Shown here: piece after piece, positions 1-10,918 of the stretch
How the letters are laid out: each line of letters begins with the position of its first letter
Position numbering within the stretch: position 1 is the first letter of the stretch
Source: Hyalella azteca
Lineage: Eukaryota > Arthropoda > Malacostraca > Amphipoda > Hyalellidae
DNA length: 64,000 nt
Direction: 5' to 3'
Assembly (NCBI RefSeq): GCF_000764305.2
Contig: NW_025933395.1
Span: 18,368 to 82,367 of the forward strand
Program-made: the position numbers and the translations under genes
Notes under the pieces: model-generated
The model's database searches: none
What the model was told of the DNA's origin: nothing
What the model saw: only the letters and a program-made list of their open reading frames with translations

Positions 1-16
1 AAAAACTTTGAAATGA

Positions 17-22
17 TTTATT
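17..22 (-). terminator. Polyadenylation signal of the pacifastin-like gene
   Basis: AATAAA on the minus strand, about 50 bases after the stop codon at 73-75. Confidence 0.55.
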
Positions 23-72
23 CAGGAACGTGATAATGATTAAGCGCGCAGTGTAATACTTATTAATAATTA

Positions 73-1193
73 TTATCTTAAGATTGTGAACTGACTGCCT
101 GGGGCACAACGCATGCGCGTGCAGGCAGCGTTTCCGTTGCCACACGTGCAGAGATTGCAGCCGTCATGCCATTTCGATCCTTTTTCGCAGACCACAGAGC
201 CTGAAAATGAATTCGAAAGTTAACTGAAAAATTCAAAATTTAGAAAAGATAAATCTCGTGGTTTGATAATTCGAAGTGAATCTGAAGAATTCGAAATTTA
301 GAACAGATAAATCTCACAGCGCTTGATAATTCGAAATGAATGATATGTAGCAGGCTCACGTCAAGAGATTGACTCTATCTGCAAGATAAACATTAACGAT
401 CAATAAACACACTGAAACACTAAAAGGATGAGGAAGAGGCTGAATTACATGAAATGGGATCATTCGGAACAAATATATCAATTTATGGTATCATTATGTC
501 GACGCATCTGCATAAAATAAAGATAAAAGGTGGAGAAAACCTCAATAATTCTCAGAGACCAAATAAGTTCGGCCGCTTGTCTGCTGGGACTCGAAGCCTA
601 GTGCCAAGAACTTTGACCAAGAATATATATTAAATCAAGGTATTAAACAAATACAATGTATGAATAACTTAATGGTTCAGAAACTTCCGAGACCGTAGTC
701 GAGATAGATAATTAATATAATCTATTAAAATGAGGCGCGAATTTCGTCGTAAACTGAATAAACTAATAAGAAGGTGATTTGCTCTCCGCATAAAAATTGG
801 TAGTATTTTACCGAAAATATTTTGAGCCCTAGACAATGACGTGTTTTGTATACTATTGGAATATATTATTATTTCACAACAGAGAAATTAACGAGAAATA
901 TTCATGTCGTGATTTAATTGGAATTATAGTTTCATTGCCATGGAACTGATTAAATGAAGCCCCTATTTTTGCCCAAAATTTTGTTAGTATTGATAGTATA
1001 ATGTGTTAGGCTCTTCGAGTGTAGCAAGTTGAACTCAATAAATGAGTATGCTCGGGAAATTATGGAATTTATTATCTTCAAATTTATGAGAAATTCGTGA
1101 TGCTGAAATATTTATTTGAAATTATTTCTCACCTGCTGAAGCGACAAAGAATGCAAGGACTGAGAGTCCCAGCAATGCTAGCAAGAATCTCAT
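73..1193 (-). CDS. Pacifastin-like secreted protease-inhibitor peptide, two exons
   Basis: Coding exons are 1193-1133 and 200-73 on the minus strand, joined by a GT-AG intron (donor at 1132, acceptor TTTTCAG before 200) in phase 1; the product is 62 residues. Residues 1-20 are a textbook signal peptide beginning MRFLLALLGLSVLAFF. The mature part has a CEKG...CNLCTCGNG...CTRMRC arrangement, the six-cysteine pattern of pacifastin light-chain domains, which are secreted inhibitors of trypsin- and chymotrypsin-like serine proteases in arthropod haemolymph. Only one domain is present, whereas precursors in the family often carry several. A TATATA run lies near 1230 and a TCAGT near 1196, a weak core-promoter candidate. 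The polyadenylation signal is at 17-22. The family call rests on cysteine spacing; target specificity cannot be read. Confidence 0.82.
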
Positions 1194-1642
1194 GACTGAT
1201 GTGCTTTAATTTATCTTGCCAAGCTCTGGAATATATCGGGAACGAAATGACTGCTTGCGAGCAAGCCGCGTTCTCAGCGCCGAATAACCTTAAAATGAGA
1301 CCGATCGGCCCGGCGCTTGTCGTGTTTCAAGAAACGTACTTTTTATCACAACAAAAATGCAATGTGGACAAATAAAAAATTTTGTTGAAATTCATCGCAA
1401 TTCCGGCGAAATGTTTGGCTAACAGTTCAACGTGTGCGATAACAGATCGTGATTTCCCGGTCGCAGGCGAAAAAATCGAAAATGTATGAAGATATATTCA
1501 CTTGTACCGAAAGATATTTAAGAAATCGACAAATGCAAAATCATTTCTAGCGTGGCAAGATATTTATACAATTTTTATTTTTTTCACTGTGATAAAAAAC
1601 GTCAATCATCAGCAGCGGTTTAGTTACACTGCACTACCATGC

Positions 1643-1683
1643 TATCAAGCAGCGAACTACTAGGGGTAGTTCGCTGCTTGATA
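1643..1683. repeat. Perfect 18-bp inverted repeat, 5-base loop
   Basis: TATCAAGCAGCGAACTAC, loop TAGGG, then its exact reverse complement. A third partial copy (GGGGTAGTTCGCTGCC) follows at once. Confidence 0.8.
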
Positions 1684-1730
1684 GGGGTAGTTCGCTGCCC
1701 CATCTTACGCTTGAAATCAATTCAAGCAGG

Positions 1731-1827
1731 TGCAGTAAGAGGGCATCCAGACAAGCAATTTTCTCGCAGAGTTGTTGTACCAGCAATACCTTTTTGTGCA
1801 AGCTCTTTCAAAAGAGGCACCGTTCCA
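1731..1827 (-). pseudogene. 97-bp fragment of the piggyBac transposase at 10.9-12.6 kb
   Basis: Identical base for base to 11543-11639, an internal part of the minus-strand transposase frame. It has no start, no ends and no catalytic residues. Perfect identity means a recent copy, but nothing shows how it arrived. Confidence 0.85.
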
Positions 1828-1842
1828 TAACACTAAGAGAAT

Positions 1843-1968
1843 GCATCAAGATTGATGGAACTGCATCAATCATTAAAATAGAGAGACTTCAAAAGCAGGA
1901 AAACCAAACCCGCATCCCATCAACATCACTTCGCCTTATCTTCTCTGGTGATGCTCTGCCAAGAAAAA
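1843..1968 (+). pseudogene. LINE ORF1 (gag-like) fragment
   Basis: The plus frame reads IKIERLQKQENQTRIPSTSL followed by RLIFSGDALP. This resembles the segment of jockey/CR1-type LINE ORF1 proteins where a rule of the kind 'V.RL.R......PT.S.L.TF.G..LP' is common. It is a short remnant with no complete domain. Confidence 0.4.
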
Positions 1969-2126
1969 ATCGAAAATGTATGAAGATATATTCACTTGTA
2001 CCGAAAGATATTTAAGAAATCGACAAATGCAAAATCATTTCTAGCGTGGCAAGATATATGTCTAATTTTTATTTTTTTTTCACTATGATAAAAAATGTTA
2101 ATCCCAGTGTTAAAAATGTTAAATGT

Positions 2127-2376
2127 TAGGCCCAGTGGTTAAAGTACAGAGTACCAAGATTGGCGCAGAGAGGCGCGGGTTCGATCCCAGCTCTGTGCGC
2201 CAGTTTCTGGTCAGAATCGGCGAGGAGGCCGGGCGGTTAAGCACAGCAGAATTGTAGCAGTAGTGCGTTGCGAGTTCGAGACCTCAAAATGCTGCGATTG
2301 TTCTGCGATGTTAAGAATCGGCGACAGGCCTACGGCCTAATAAACGCTGAAACCGCTATTATTATTATTATTATAG
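2127..2376 (+). mobile_element. Dimeric tRNA-derived SINE, copy 1
   Basis: The first tRNA-like unit has an A box (GTGGTTAAAGTACAGAG) and B box (GGTTCGATCCC). The second has GGCGGTTAAGCACAGCAG and GAGTTCGAGACC. The tail is GAATCGGCGACAGGCCTACG followed by (ATT)n. Other copies are at 4685-4945 (plus), 36260-36475 (minus) and 60686-60930 (minus). Confidence 0.85.
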
Positions 2377-2406
2377 CAGCGGTTCAGTTACATTAATAGT
2401 GCATGA

Positions 2407-2869
2407 TTAAGGAGAGCATGTCGGTGAAAAAAATTTTTCATTTACTGACGGATAGTTATGAAACTTGGTACACACATGTAGAATATAAATCATTGACTTT
2501 TTTGATTGTGTACATCTTTTTGTAATTGTAAATTTTTCGAAAAAATTATAAACGTGAAATTCATAGAAAGCGGCAAAATAGGGGGCACAGGAGAAATTTA
2601 TCTCCTCAGGATTTTCAAGACACGACATCGAGAGACATATCAGTCGATGCGTAAAGTCCATAAGGATCTATAAATACAGATTTAATTTAAAGAAATCTTA
2701 GTAAAAATATTCTTTTTAAATATATATATTTTAATTGCTTTACGCAAAAACTAGAGCACGAACATATATGCGATTTGCTGCGTTAGACGCGCCTTTTCAG
2801 CAGCTACAAATGAGCCAAGAAACCGGACAAGCCAAAATTTATGATTTTTGACCGACATGCTCCCCTTAA
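2407..2869. mobile_element. MITE with TTAA target duplication
   Basis: TTAA at 2407-2410 and 2866-2869 bracket 455 bp ending in inverted repeats (GGAGAGCATGTCGGT and, on the other strand, GGGGAGCATGTCGGT). TTAA duplication is the piggyBac habit, though the termini lack the usual CCC. It is non-coding; a weak minus-strand frame inside it (2407-2661) is not credible. Confidence 0.65.
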
Positions 2870-3632
2870 TTGCATTAAATTAAATGCGCAAGTATGGTAG
2901 GAATTATTTTCCACCCTACACAACTACAGATAAAGTCATAGGTACGATTTTGTAAGATTGTAAAGTTAAAATCTTCTTCAATAAAAGGACTATAATTTTT
3001 TCCCTTATTCAAGGCATAAATTAGCGAATAACAAAGGTAGAATTATGATATTTATTTCTAAGAATAACAAGGATAAGAACGGAAAGACTCAATTGTCGTA
3101 GATGTGACGTCATTAACTCTCTTTCAGCTAAAACTGCACCACAATAGGCGAAGTAATCGCCGATTTCTTATGAAATCCTTGCATTTAATTGGTAGCAAAA
3201 GAAGGAGGTTAATCATAAGAATATCCACAGCTGAAACAGTGAGTGAATAGAACTCATTTTGGTGGTTCACGATAGTCAAAAGCAACAGGCGCTATTAGAT
3301 TATTACATAATTTTAAACGTGTCGAATCCAGGAGTGTAGATATGGTCGCAACCAGAAGTAATTTGCATGATTATTTAATTATTAATTATGGTATTAAGTT
3401 TCTATACAGGAATTCAGAGGCAGATAATTTTTAACATGCACTTTGTTCCAACCACGCGATTTGGAGGGTCGTAATAATATTTTTGTTTTATATAATACAA
3501 CATTAAGAACTAGCTCTAAAATGGCATATTCTTGGCGTGGCATTTTCTTGACTACACGGGTGTTAAACGCATATTTGTTTACGAATTGGTACTAAATGGC
3601 TATTACTTAAGTACCAATTTAAAAAAATAGTC
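2870..3632. other. No gene seen
   Basis: AT-rich, many stops in all frames, no conserved motif or splice-framed exon recognised. Confidence 0.5.
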
Positions 3633-4412
3633 TTTTTAGCGCACTTTCTCATTTATTGAAAAAATGCCCTATTGTGCTCGTCATGTCCGTCTGTCTGTCT
3701 GTCTGTCTGACCATCAATCTGTACGTCCGTGACTTCACGTTTTCGTCGACGAGAAAATGCGCTCTCTGTCACTCACTGACTGCAGTGAGTACTGAGTTAC
3801 ATTTTTTAGAGTGATCCTTTGTCCATGAAGACGATAAAATAGAACTCTAGAAATTGAAATATGTAATCCTAGTGTTGTTTCATGCTAGTTTTTACTTATT
3901 GCGACACTTGAGTAATCAAAACATAATTTGTTTTGCTGTGAAACTTTTAATGCTGTGAAATTTTTTATGCTGTGAAACTTAATTAGGACAAATATTCTAA
4001 ACTCATTCATGAAGATTTGTGCTAATTGTGACCTCTATATATGCAATATGGCTTTTTGAGCACATTTCATAAATATTTTATTTCTCATATTTTTTACATT
4101 CTAAAATGACTCTCGAATCGTCAAGAAATTAACCCATGGGTCTAAAATTTTGCAAACACCGTTTTTTGCACTTCCAGAACTTTTCTGCACTAATTTGAGA
4201 CCGAACGCCTGAAAGTTGAAAGTTTTAAACTCCAGAAAGTTCAAAAATGTAACTCAGTACTCATTGCAGTGAGTGACAGCGAGCGCATTTTCTCGTCGAC
4301 GAAAACGTGAAGTCGCGGACGGACAGATGTACGGTCAGACAGACGGACAGACAGACGGACATGACGAACACAATAGGGCATTTTTTCAATAAATGAGAAA
4401 ATGCGCTAAAAA
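3633..4412. mobile_element. Foldback element with terminal inverted repeats of about 175 bp
   Basis: Bases 3633-3809 and 4242-4412 are inverted copies starting TTTTTAGCGCA. They include a (GTCT)n tract, the palindromic segment TTTTCGTCGACGAGAAAATG and CACTGCAGTGAG-type symmetry. The central 430 bp is AT-rich and non-coding. No clear target duplication is seen. Confidence 0.8.
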
Positions 4413-4684
4413 CACTTAACTCAAACGTAAATTATCTTTCGCCAGGCTTTCTTGCCCATGACAACTATTCTGGTACTGTGGTTCTCTTTATCTCTTATAT
4501 CACCATCACTGAGGGAATTCGTCTGCCCCCAAAGGGTGAAATTCCTTCAGGCTAGCGAGATGGTTTGTAGGGAGCCGCTTTATTTGAGGGCCTCTATTTT
4601 GCCATTCATAGTCTTCCTTCATGTGGTAGCACGCTTTTAATCTAATGCCTCCTCGTTATTATTGGGTGGCCCAGTTTAACCACC

Positions 4685-4945
4685 ACAGGGTGGCCCATTG
4701 GTTAAAGTTCAGATTACCAGGATTGACGCAGAGAGGCGCGAGTTCGATCCCAGCTCTGTGCGCCAGTTTATGGTCAGAATCGGCGAGGAGGCCGGGCGGT
4801 TAAGCACAGCAGAATTGTAGCAGTGAGTTGCGAGTTCGAGACCGCAAAATTCTGTGAATGTTCTGCGATGTTAAGAATCGGCGACAGGCCTACGCCTAAT
4901 AAACGCTGAAACCGCTATTATTATTATTATTATTATTATTATTAG
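4685..4945 (+). mobile_element. Dimeric tRNA-derived SINE, copy 2
   Basis: Same two A/B box pairs and ACAGGCCTACGCCTAATAAA tail as copy 1, ending in a long (ATT)n run. A short extra copy of its first bases (GGGTGGCCCAGTTTAACCAC) precedes it. Confidence 0.85.
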
Positions 4946-4949
4946 TAAT

Positions 4950-5780
4950 ATGAGACATTCAGAGATCCTAATCGAGGGAACAATGAACCTGATCCTCATT
5001 AATTTCAACGTTTATTCACTAACTTGACTGCGTACCTCAGACAAGTTGGTGTTTACCTTGATTCACCCTTGACTGAGTACCGTCACCTTGAGTCTCCCTC
5101 ATTCTATTTTTTTAATACTTAGATCCTGGTATTCCTGATAAGAATAGCAGTTTTTCGACTACATGCATGTAAACTCCATAAAGATTGCGTTTATGATCAA
5201 ACCGCGCGTCATCAACACACGAGAGCTCTAACAACGCTTAAGTCATATTTTGGTTGGAGTTTAGGGGAGGGAGTTAAGGATTTAAAGGGAAATTAATTAA
5301 AACTCGCATTTCAGAAACTCTCACTCAGTACAGAACAACTCTGGGACTTAAAACCCGCCATGAAATAAAATCTGTAGCGTTCTCTGTACGGTATAATAAG
5401 CCATATTTTAGGGATCTGTTTCAGTCAGAAAAAGATTTGAAGCCACATCGGCATCACTTTTATTACACGGAAATGTTCACCTATGAGTCTTAAAAAATCA
5501 ATAGAATCCTTGAAATCATTACAAACTGAATAAATTAATATTGCAATTTCATAATGGATTAGCCAACGATGTCTCTGGCTTTGTTATTCTCAAGTCTACT
5601 ATAGGGCTAGATTCTTCTTCAGTTCAAAGATCTAAGTTAACATTTGTCAATTTTTGCCAAATTTATCGAGCAATGATCCAACGCACCACGCTATTCTTCG
5701 GTTGATCTTCTAACAGCATCGCTATTAATTGATGAATAAATGTATGAACATCAAAAGAATTCCATTTTTTATGAACACTG
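4950..5780. other. No gene seen
   Basis: AT-rich intergenic sequence; only short open frames without recognisable motifs. Confidence 0.5.
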
Positions 5781-5877
5781 ACTAAATTTTGCAACAGGCT
5801 CTTTGTTTCGCAGCAGCGTGCTTATCTCCGCTCGGAAGTGTGGTGAATGTCCGAGAGCAGTTTGTGGATACAAATCC

Positions 5878-7994
5878 TCATGTGTTTACCAGCAGACTAG
5901 CAGACCAGCAGACTAGCAGACCAGCAGACATGTTAAATCGTGCAGATTGTGGCGTGTTGAAGCGCGTAGATTGTGGCGTGTTAAATCGTGCAGATTGTGG
6001 CGTGTTGAAGCGCGTAGATTGTGGCATGTTGAAGCGTGAAGATTGTGGCGCTTTGAGGCGCGTAGATTGTGGCGTGTTGAAGCGAAAAGATTGTGGCACA
6101 TTGAATCGTGCAGATTGTGGAGTGTTGAAGCGTGCAGATTGTGGCGCTTTAAATCGTGCAGATTTCGGCGAGTTAAAACGTGAAGACTGTGGCGTGTTGA
6201 AGCGAGCAGATTGTGGCGCCTTGAATCGTGCAGATTGTGGCGTGTTGAAACGTGTAGATTGCGGCGCGCTAAGACGTCCAGATTGTGGTGCGTGGAGGTG
6301 CGCTGATTGTGGCTTTTTAGAGCACGCAGATTGTGCTGAATAAATGCGTGCAGATAGTGCTGATATATATTTTGCAGATTGGGACATCGTAAAGCTTGCA
6401 GAAGAATCTAACTTCTTTTCAAGATTATCCCTACACTCCTTCAAATCGGTCAGCAAGCGGGTATAGAAATGTATTACTCCGTGACTCCTATGATCGTTTC
6501 CAGGAGCAGCTTCGGCAGTTGAGGTTTGTATAAAGGCGATGTGGTCGAGTTCACCGCTACGGTAGAGACGACATGCTGCCACCCAAGCTGAGTCATGAGG
6601 GGTTCCTTTAGGAAATTGCATCACCCAACAGCAATAATCATCGAGATCCGCTGCATCGTCGATGAAATCCGCGACCACTTCAGTGATCCACGGACGAGTG
6701 CGTTCCCGAGACGGTACTTCTATGGGTGGTTCCGAGCTGATGCCCGACCTGAAAATTATGGGTTAGGCCCGTCGTCGATATATTATCAATATCTATATTT
6801 AAATATCAGATAACACGAACTAAAAATGCCTAAAAAATACTTTCCCCTTATAGTTTTGGCAATATCAGAATTAAATAATTCAGACACGGGCCTGAATAGT
6901 ACAAAAATAAACTGTTTGTAAGAGCGTAAACTAAAATAAAAAGACGCTTGCTCTTAGTTTTTAGAACATTACATTTTTATTGAGAAGTTGGATTGAATAA
7001 TTTACCAGAGTCTGTAATCACTTGCATTGAAGAGAATCTCTTCTTCACTCGACAATATAGACAATATATTCTGGGGATTTTTTCGTTGGCAGCCTTACAG
7101 AATTGCTTAAGCAGTCATTGTTGGATACTCATGGGAACCAAGGACGTTATTCCCCCATTGACTTAACCACACATGATATTTAGTTATAAATAATTATATC
7201 TAGAATAGTAACATTTATTTTATAATAAGAAAGTAATATAAAGCTGTGAGCATTGAAGTTTTAGCCTTGTCCTGCCTCTAGCTGATAGAAGACCTCGGAT
7301 AATTTGCACAGCTAGCTGGCTCCCAAACCAGCCACTCACTGCTCCAATTTTAGTATTCTTATCGTCTCGGTCAACCAAACGATCATGCGAGTCGTTCGTG
7401 CGTCTGAATGATTTCCAAGTTTAAATAAATGTTCCAGTCGAGACTTTTAACCCTAACTTCATCATATGTTATGCGTGTCGGGAACTACTGTGTGCAAAAA
7501 TTACCTATATTATAATTACCTCTGTTCCAGATGGTCAAACGTGGGAACGGGTAAGCGGTAGAGATAGTTCTTCTGAGCAATGGTTGCATTTCTTACCACT
7601 TTCGATTTGAAATCTGCCTTGTAGGCAACGGAGCCAAAACTATCACAAAAATACTGCATTTTCTCGACCAACTGTTGCCCGTATTGAAGAACTAGTTTCC
7701 GGTTCGTATGAGGCCCGCAGAAGAAGCGTATTGTGCCGCGGCCAGTGTTTCTTGCGCGGTGGTAAGGGGCGCCAGTCGATGTCATAATGGCAATTATGCC
7801 TGGTAAATCTCCAGCCCTGTAGAGCTTTACGGCCTTTGTCCACATGTCGTCCATGTAATCAGTCTTGAAGAACAACATCCATTTGCCGCGCAAGTTCTTC
7901 TTGTATTTGTACTTCCCGGCAATGGTCCTAACTTCCAACTTAATGTAGTCCTCCACTCCTCCTCAAATTCATCCATAGGCTTCTGCGTCGCCAT
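5878..7994 (-). CDS. Two-domain protein with C-terminal octapeptide repeats; exon 1 frameshifted
   Basis: Exon 1 runs from an ATG at 7994 (4 codons after a TTTCTCAG acceptor at 8003) to 7520, donor AG|GTAATT, phase 2. Exon 2 runs from 6748 (acceptor TTTTCAG, phase 2) to the stop at 5878; the phases match. The two exons encode similar domains (MWTKAVKLYRAGDLPGI and AWVAACRLYRSGELDHI, each followed by a STxxA stretch and GxIxFY/F), so this is an internal duplication. The shape recalls the eIF4E-like DUF1917/C11orf68 group, but that is a tentative call. Exon 2 ends in 16 repeats of PQSxRFNx. The frame from the ATG does not continue into the domain: there is an offset of one base near 7950-7972, in a run of GAG codons. 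This is either a real break or an assembly error. Confidence 0.55.
5941..6325. repeat. 24-bp tandem repeat, 16 units, coding
   Basis: The unit is close to GCAGATTGTGGCGTGTTGAA plus 4 bases. It gives octapeptides PQS(A/T)RFN(T/A) on the minus strand. As 24 is divisible by three, other frames are also open, which explains the long plus-strand frame at 5789-6343. A 10/20-bp AGCAGACCAG repeat (5893-5929) follows. Confidence 0.85.
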
Positions 7995-9100
7995 TTAAAC
8001 GTCTGAGAAATAGAAAATGTGTTCAAATTAGATAATTGTTGTCATTATATTGCACTGAGAAAAGAAAAAATTGCCCTATATTAGCTTGTTATTGATCTGC
8101 GATAGAGAAATAATGAATTATTTAAACATCTTTCAATTATTGATATGTTACCATTGTAAGTGAAACAAAACTTAATTCTAAAACGGGAATATAACATCAA
8201 TGCATCAGCAGATAGCACTTCAACCGTACAAAATATTAAGATTATATTAGGATAGAACTCTGATTTAAGAAAATAGTTAAGATACTGCATATTGGGCACT
8301 TCCATCAGTGAATGATCAGTATTTCATCCCTTACTGGGAATACAACGGCATGAACCTACAAACTGGGAGCTCAGGTCATTCCTCACTGGGAACGCCATAG
8401 TTCGAACACCTGAGTGCATGACCATAAAACTGTTAAACTGATAACAATCTTTATATCTTTCATCGATTACCTCGATTATTAGTAAGAATTAAAGTTCCGA
8501 TGAATTAAAAATGGAAATTATTAGTCGAGTACTCCATCAATAACCATTAATATTCATGTCATAAATCACCATTATCTTCACCAAACGCGCAATCGTGTCT
8601 TCGGCATGCAAGTTTGTGAACCCGCGAGACGTTAGCTAAGCAGTAAACCTACAACATTTGATATTCCTTCTACGTAGATTATGATCCGATGTTTAAGAGA
8701 TCATGGTCATTTTTAAGATAATATGCCGCTATTAAAAATAAAATGTTGATGTTCAACATAGTTCTCAAATGGTTGATATTCTCTTGCTATTTTCATGAAC
8801 CTACTGCATTGTAAGAGATGCCAATCGGACTGTAAAGTTCTCCTGTGATGTTCATAACAATAATACAATGATCAAAATTCGACTCCGATGTTCCATGTCC
8901 TAATTTTAAAGGTTATGCTCTGAGATTTAATATACTAATAACGTTCTTCTAAGACCGCAATTTATTGGTCAAGATTGTACAGTCTTTCTCATTCAACCAC
9001 TTTTCTGCTGTGATGTGCAAGGATCTATATTGATATTTAATATTAAACTCTGGGCTTTGAGGTTCCACTAAGTTATTCAGAACATTGTTCGGACATCAAA
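7995..9100. other. No gene seen
   Basis: AT-rich, frequent stops. A few recurring words (GATGTTCA, TATTCAAC) foreshadow the tandem repeat that starts at 9108. Confidence 0.45.
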
Positions 9101-9107
9101 CATCTGT

Positions 9108-9285
9108 CTACTTTGATGTTCACCATTATCATCCAATATTTAGCATTTTACTTTTGTACATCTAGTCTATTTCGATGTTCATCATTATCATCCGATATTC
9201 AGCATTTTACTCTTGAGCGTCTAGTCTACTTCGATGTTCACCATTATCATCCGTCACTCAGCATTCGACTGCGATATTAAACATT
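9108..9285. repeat. Tandem repeat, about 60 bp, nearly three units
   Basis: Each unit contains GATGTTCACCATTATCATCC followed by a CAGCATTTTAC word and CTAGTCTA. The last unit is diverged. Confidence 0.7.
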
Positions 9286-9898
9286 CTACGCCCGATATTC
9301 ATCTCCATACTCTGATATTCAACATTAATTCTCGCATCATATGTTTGCAATAACTCTATTGATTTTTGTTGAGACAAGTACTTTCATAGGACCTTCATTT
9401 CATAGGACTTACACCAACCTCCTTGCCGGTACGTGAACTTGTTGGTAAGTTTGTGTGTGCGCTTGTGTGTTTGAATGCCTGGTGTTATGGTTACTATACA
9501 GGGGCAGATATCATCGTAATTATTGGAGAACGTATGCATGAGAATGACGATCATGCTAACATGCATACGCCTCAAGCGTTACTCCAGACAAACCTGCTAC
9601 AACTGGTAACCTGTCGCTTCGAGGTTGAATTTCCACGCCTGGTTTACCTGTTGAGCAACTGAAAACTACAGCAGCTGGTTGAAATTGAATTTTCAAGTGA
9701 AAATTTGGACTAATTAACTCACTTTTTAGAGTGAAATTTAAAACAAATGATAACAGAGTACAGCACTACACACACGCTCGACGGCTGCTCGTAGCTTATT
9801 GACCTGACATGCACAGGTGTTTAGAGACGTTGAGACCTTCGAGAGCCCAGACCCATGGTGATTCATAACGGCGAACTGCCACGCGACATATCAGATTA

Positions 9899-10197
9899 TA
9901 CCGGGTGAGTCAGAAAGTCTTTCTTTTTGTAGGGAGGTGATAAATGAAGAACAAAACTACTGCAAGTGTCGTTATAATTATATTTTCCTACCTGAAAATA
10001 ACCCCATAAGATAGAGTCTCTTGGACGAGAGACTGCACGATAAGCCAGAAAGTACGGGATCGAACAGATAGAATAAACAAACACTATTTACTCAGCTGTT
10101 CTGCTAATAAATCGCTGGTTGGTAACAATTTATGCGAAGCAGGCTTAGCAGAGCTTAATTTATTCGGAAAAACTATCAAATTGAGTCACCCGGTGCA
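9899..10197. mobile_element. Small inverted-repeat element (MITE-like)
   Basis: ACCGGGTGAGTCA at 9900-9912 is matched by TTGAGTCACCCGGTG at 10182-10196 on the other strand, enclosing about 300 bp without coding capacity. A TA flank on the left suggests the Tc1/mariner group, but the right flank is unclear. Confidence 0.45.
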
Positions 10198-10496
10198 TAA
10201 GCCCTTAAGAATCAATAAAAATTAACATTTGGAAACCAGCCAGCAACATTATCTAATACAATATATTTAAACTGATTTTATTTTAATGTCATACGGCTCA
10301 CATAAGGAGGCAACTTTTTCGCCAGTCAGATACTTCGGTTAAGATAATGCTGAACGTCTTCAAGCTCATCTTGATATGACCCCAAGTTAATAAACTTATT
10401 ACTGCGTTAGAATATAAATCATTACTGAATGCAAGTTCAACCAAAACTCTCGAGCTTCAAAACACTTTAGTTTGGTCAAAATTAATTTAAATATGA

Positions 10497-10657
10497 GTCT
10501 TCGTGCGAATCATCAAACGAGTGAGGATTATTGGTGTGCATGATATGGCAAAATTCATGGCAAGCGAAGCAGAAACGTCATTGGAGTTTGTCACGGGACT
10601 GAGTATCCCTCGTGTGGCGCACAGTGCAGTTCGCCCCCGCATTGCGTGTTTTAACCC
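10497..10657 (+). repeat. Dispersed repeat, copy A, beside the first piggyBac gene
   Basis: About 160 bp, roughly 90% identical and in the same orientation to 12746-12907 on the other side of the transposase (shared word GAAGCAGAAACGTCATTG). It ends at TTAA followed by CCCTTTAATGTCGAG, a possible piggyBac-type terminus at 10658. No matching right terminus was found. Confidence 0.7.
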
Positions 10658-10888
10658 TTTAATGTCGAGAATTATGTTATATGAATTTTTCACAATTTTT
10701 CACCCCAAATGACTCTTTATGATGTCAATAAACAACTAAAACACTTAAAGCGAAACTTTATTTGAAAATATGAAAAATACAGCTTGGGAACTTATGTGCC
10801 CATCCGGCTATAGATAATGATTTTAGAAAAAATTTAAAATAAACATATAAATATAGTCCTTTGTTAGCTCTATGCACACAGACTGCTT

Positions 10889-10894
10889 TTTATT
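10889..10894 (-). terminator. Polyadenylation signal, first piggyBac gene
   Basis: AATAAA on the minus strand, 25 bases after the stop codon at 10919. Confidence 0.5.
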
Positions 10895-10918
10895 TCTAAA
10901 AGCTAACTAGTAGAGTAT

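Larger units (their letters stand above)
1470..2103. repeat. Composite repeat: direct repeats of about 135 bp around transposon fragments
   Basis: Bases 1470-1606 and 1966-2103 are near-identical direct repeats (both contain GTATGAAGATATATTCACTT and end in a T-rich run before a GATAAAAAA block). Between them lie a perfect hairpin, a 97-bp piece of a piggyBac transposase and a LINE gag-like fragment. The arrangement looks like a duplicated landing site filled with scrambled transposon pieces. Confidence 0.6.

Noticed and set aside
2127..2205. A tRNA gene
   Set aside because: A and B boxes are present, but the cloverleaf is degenerate and the unit is part of a repeated SINE.
5789..6343. 184-codon plus-strand frame through the 24-bp repeats
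   Set aside because: Open only because the repeat unit is a multiple of three; the minus frame has a splice site and a paralogous domain.
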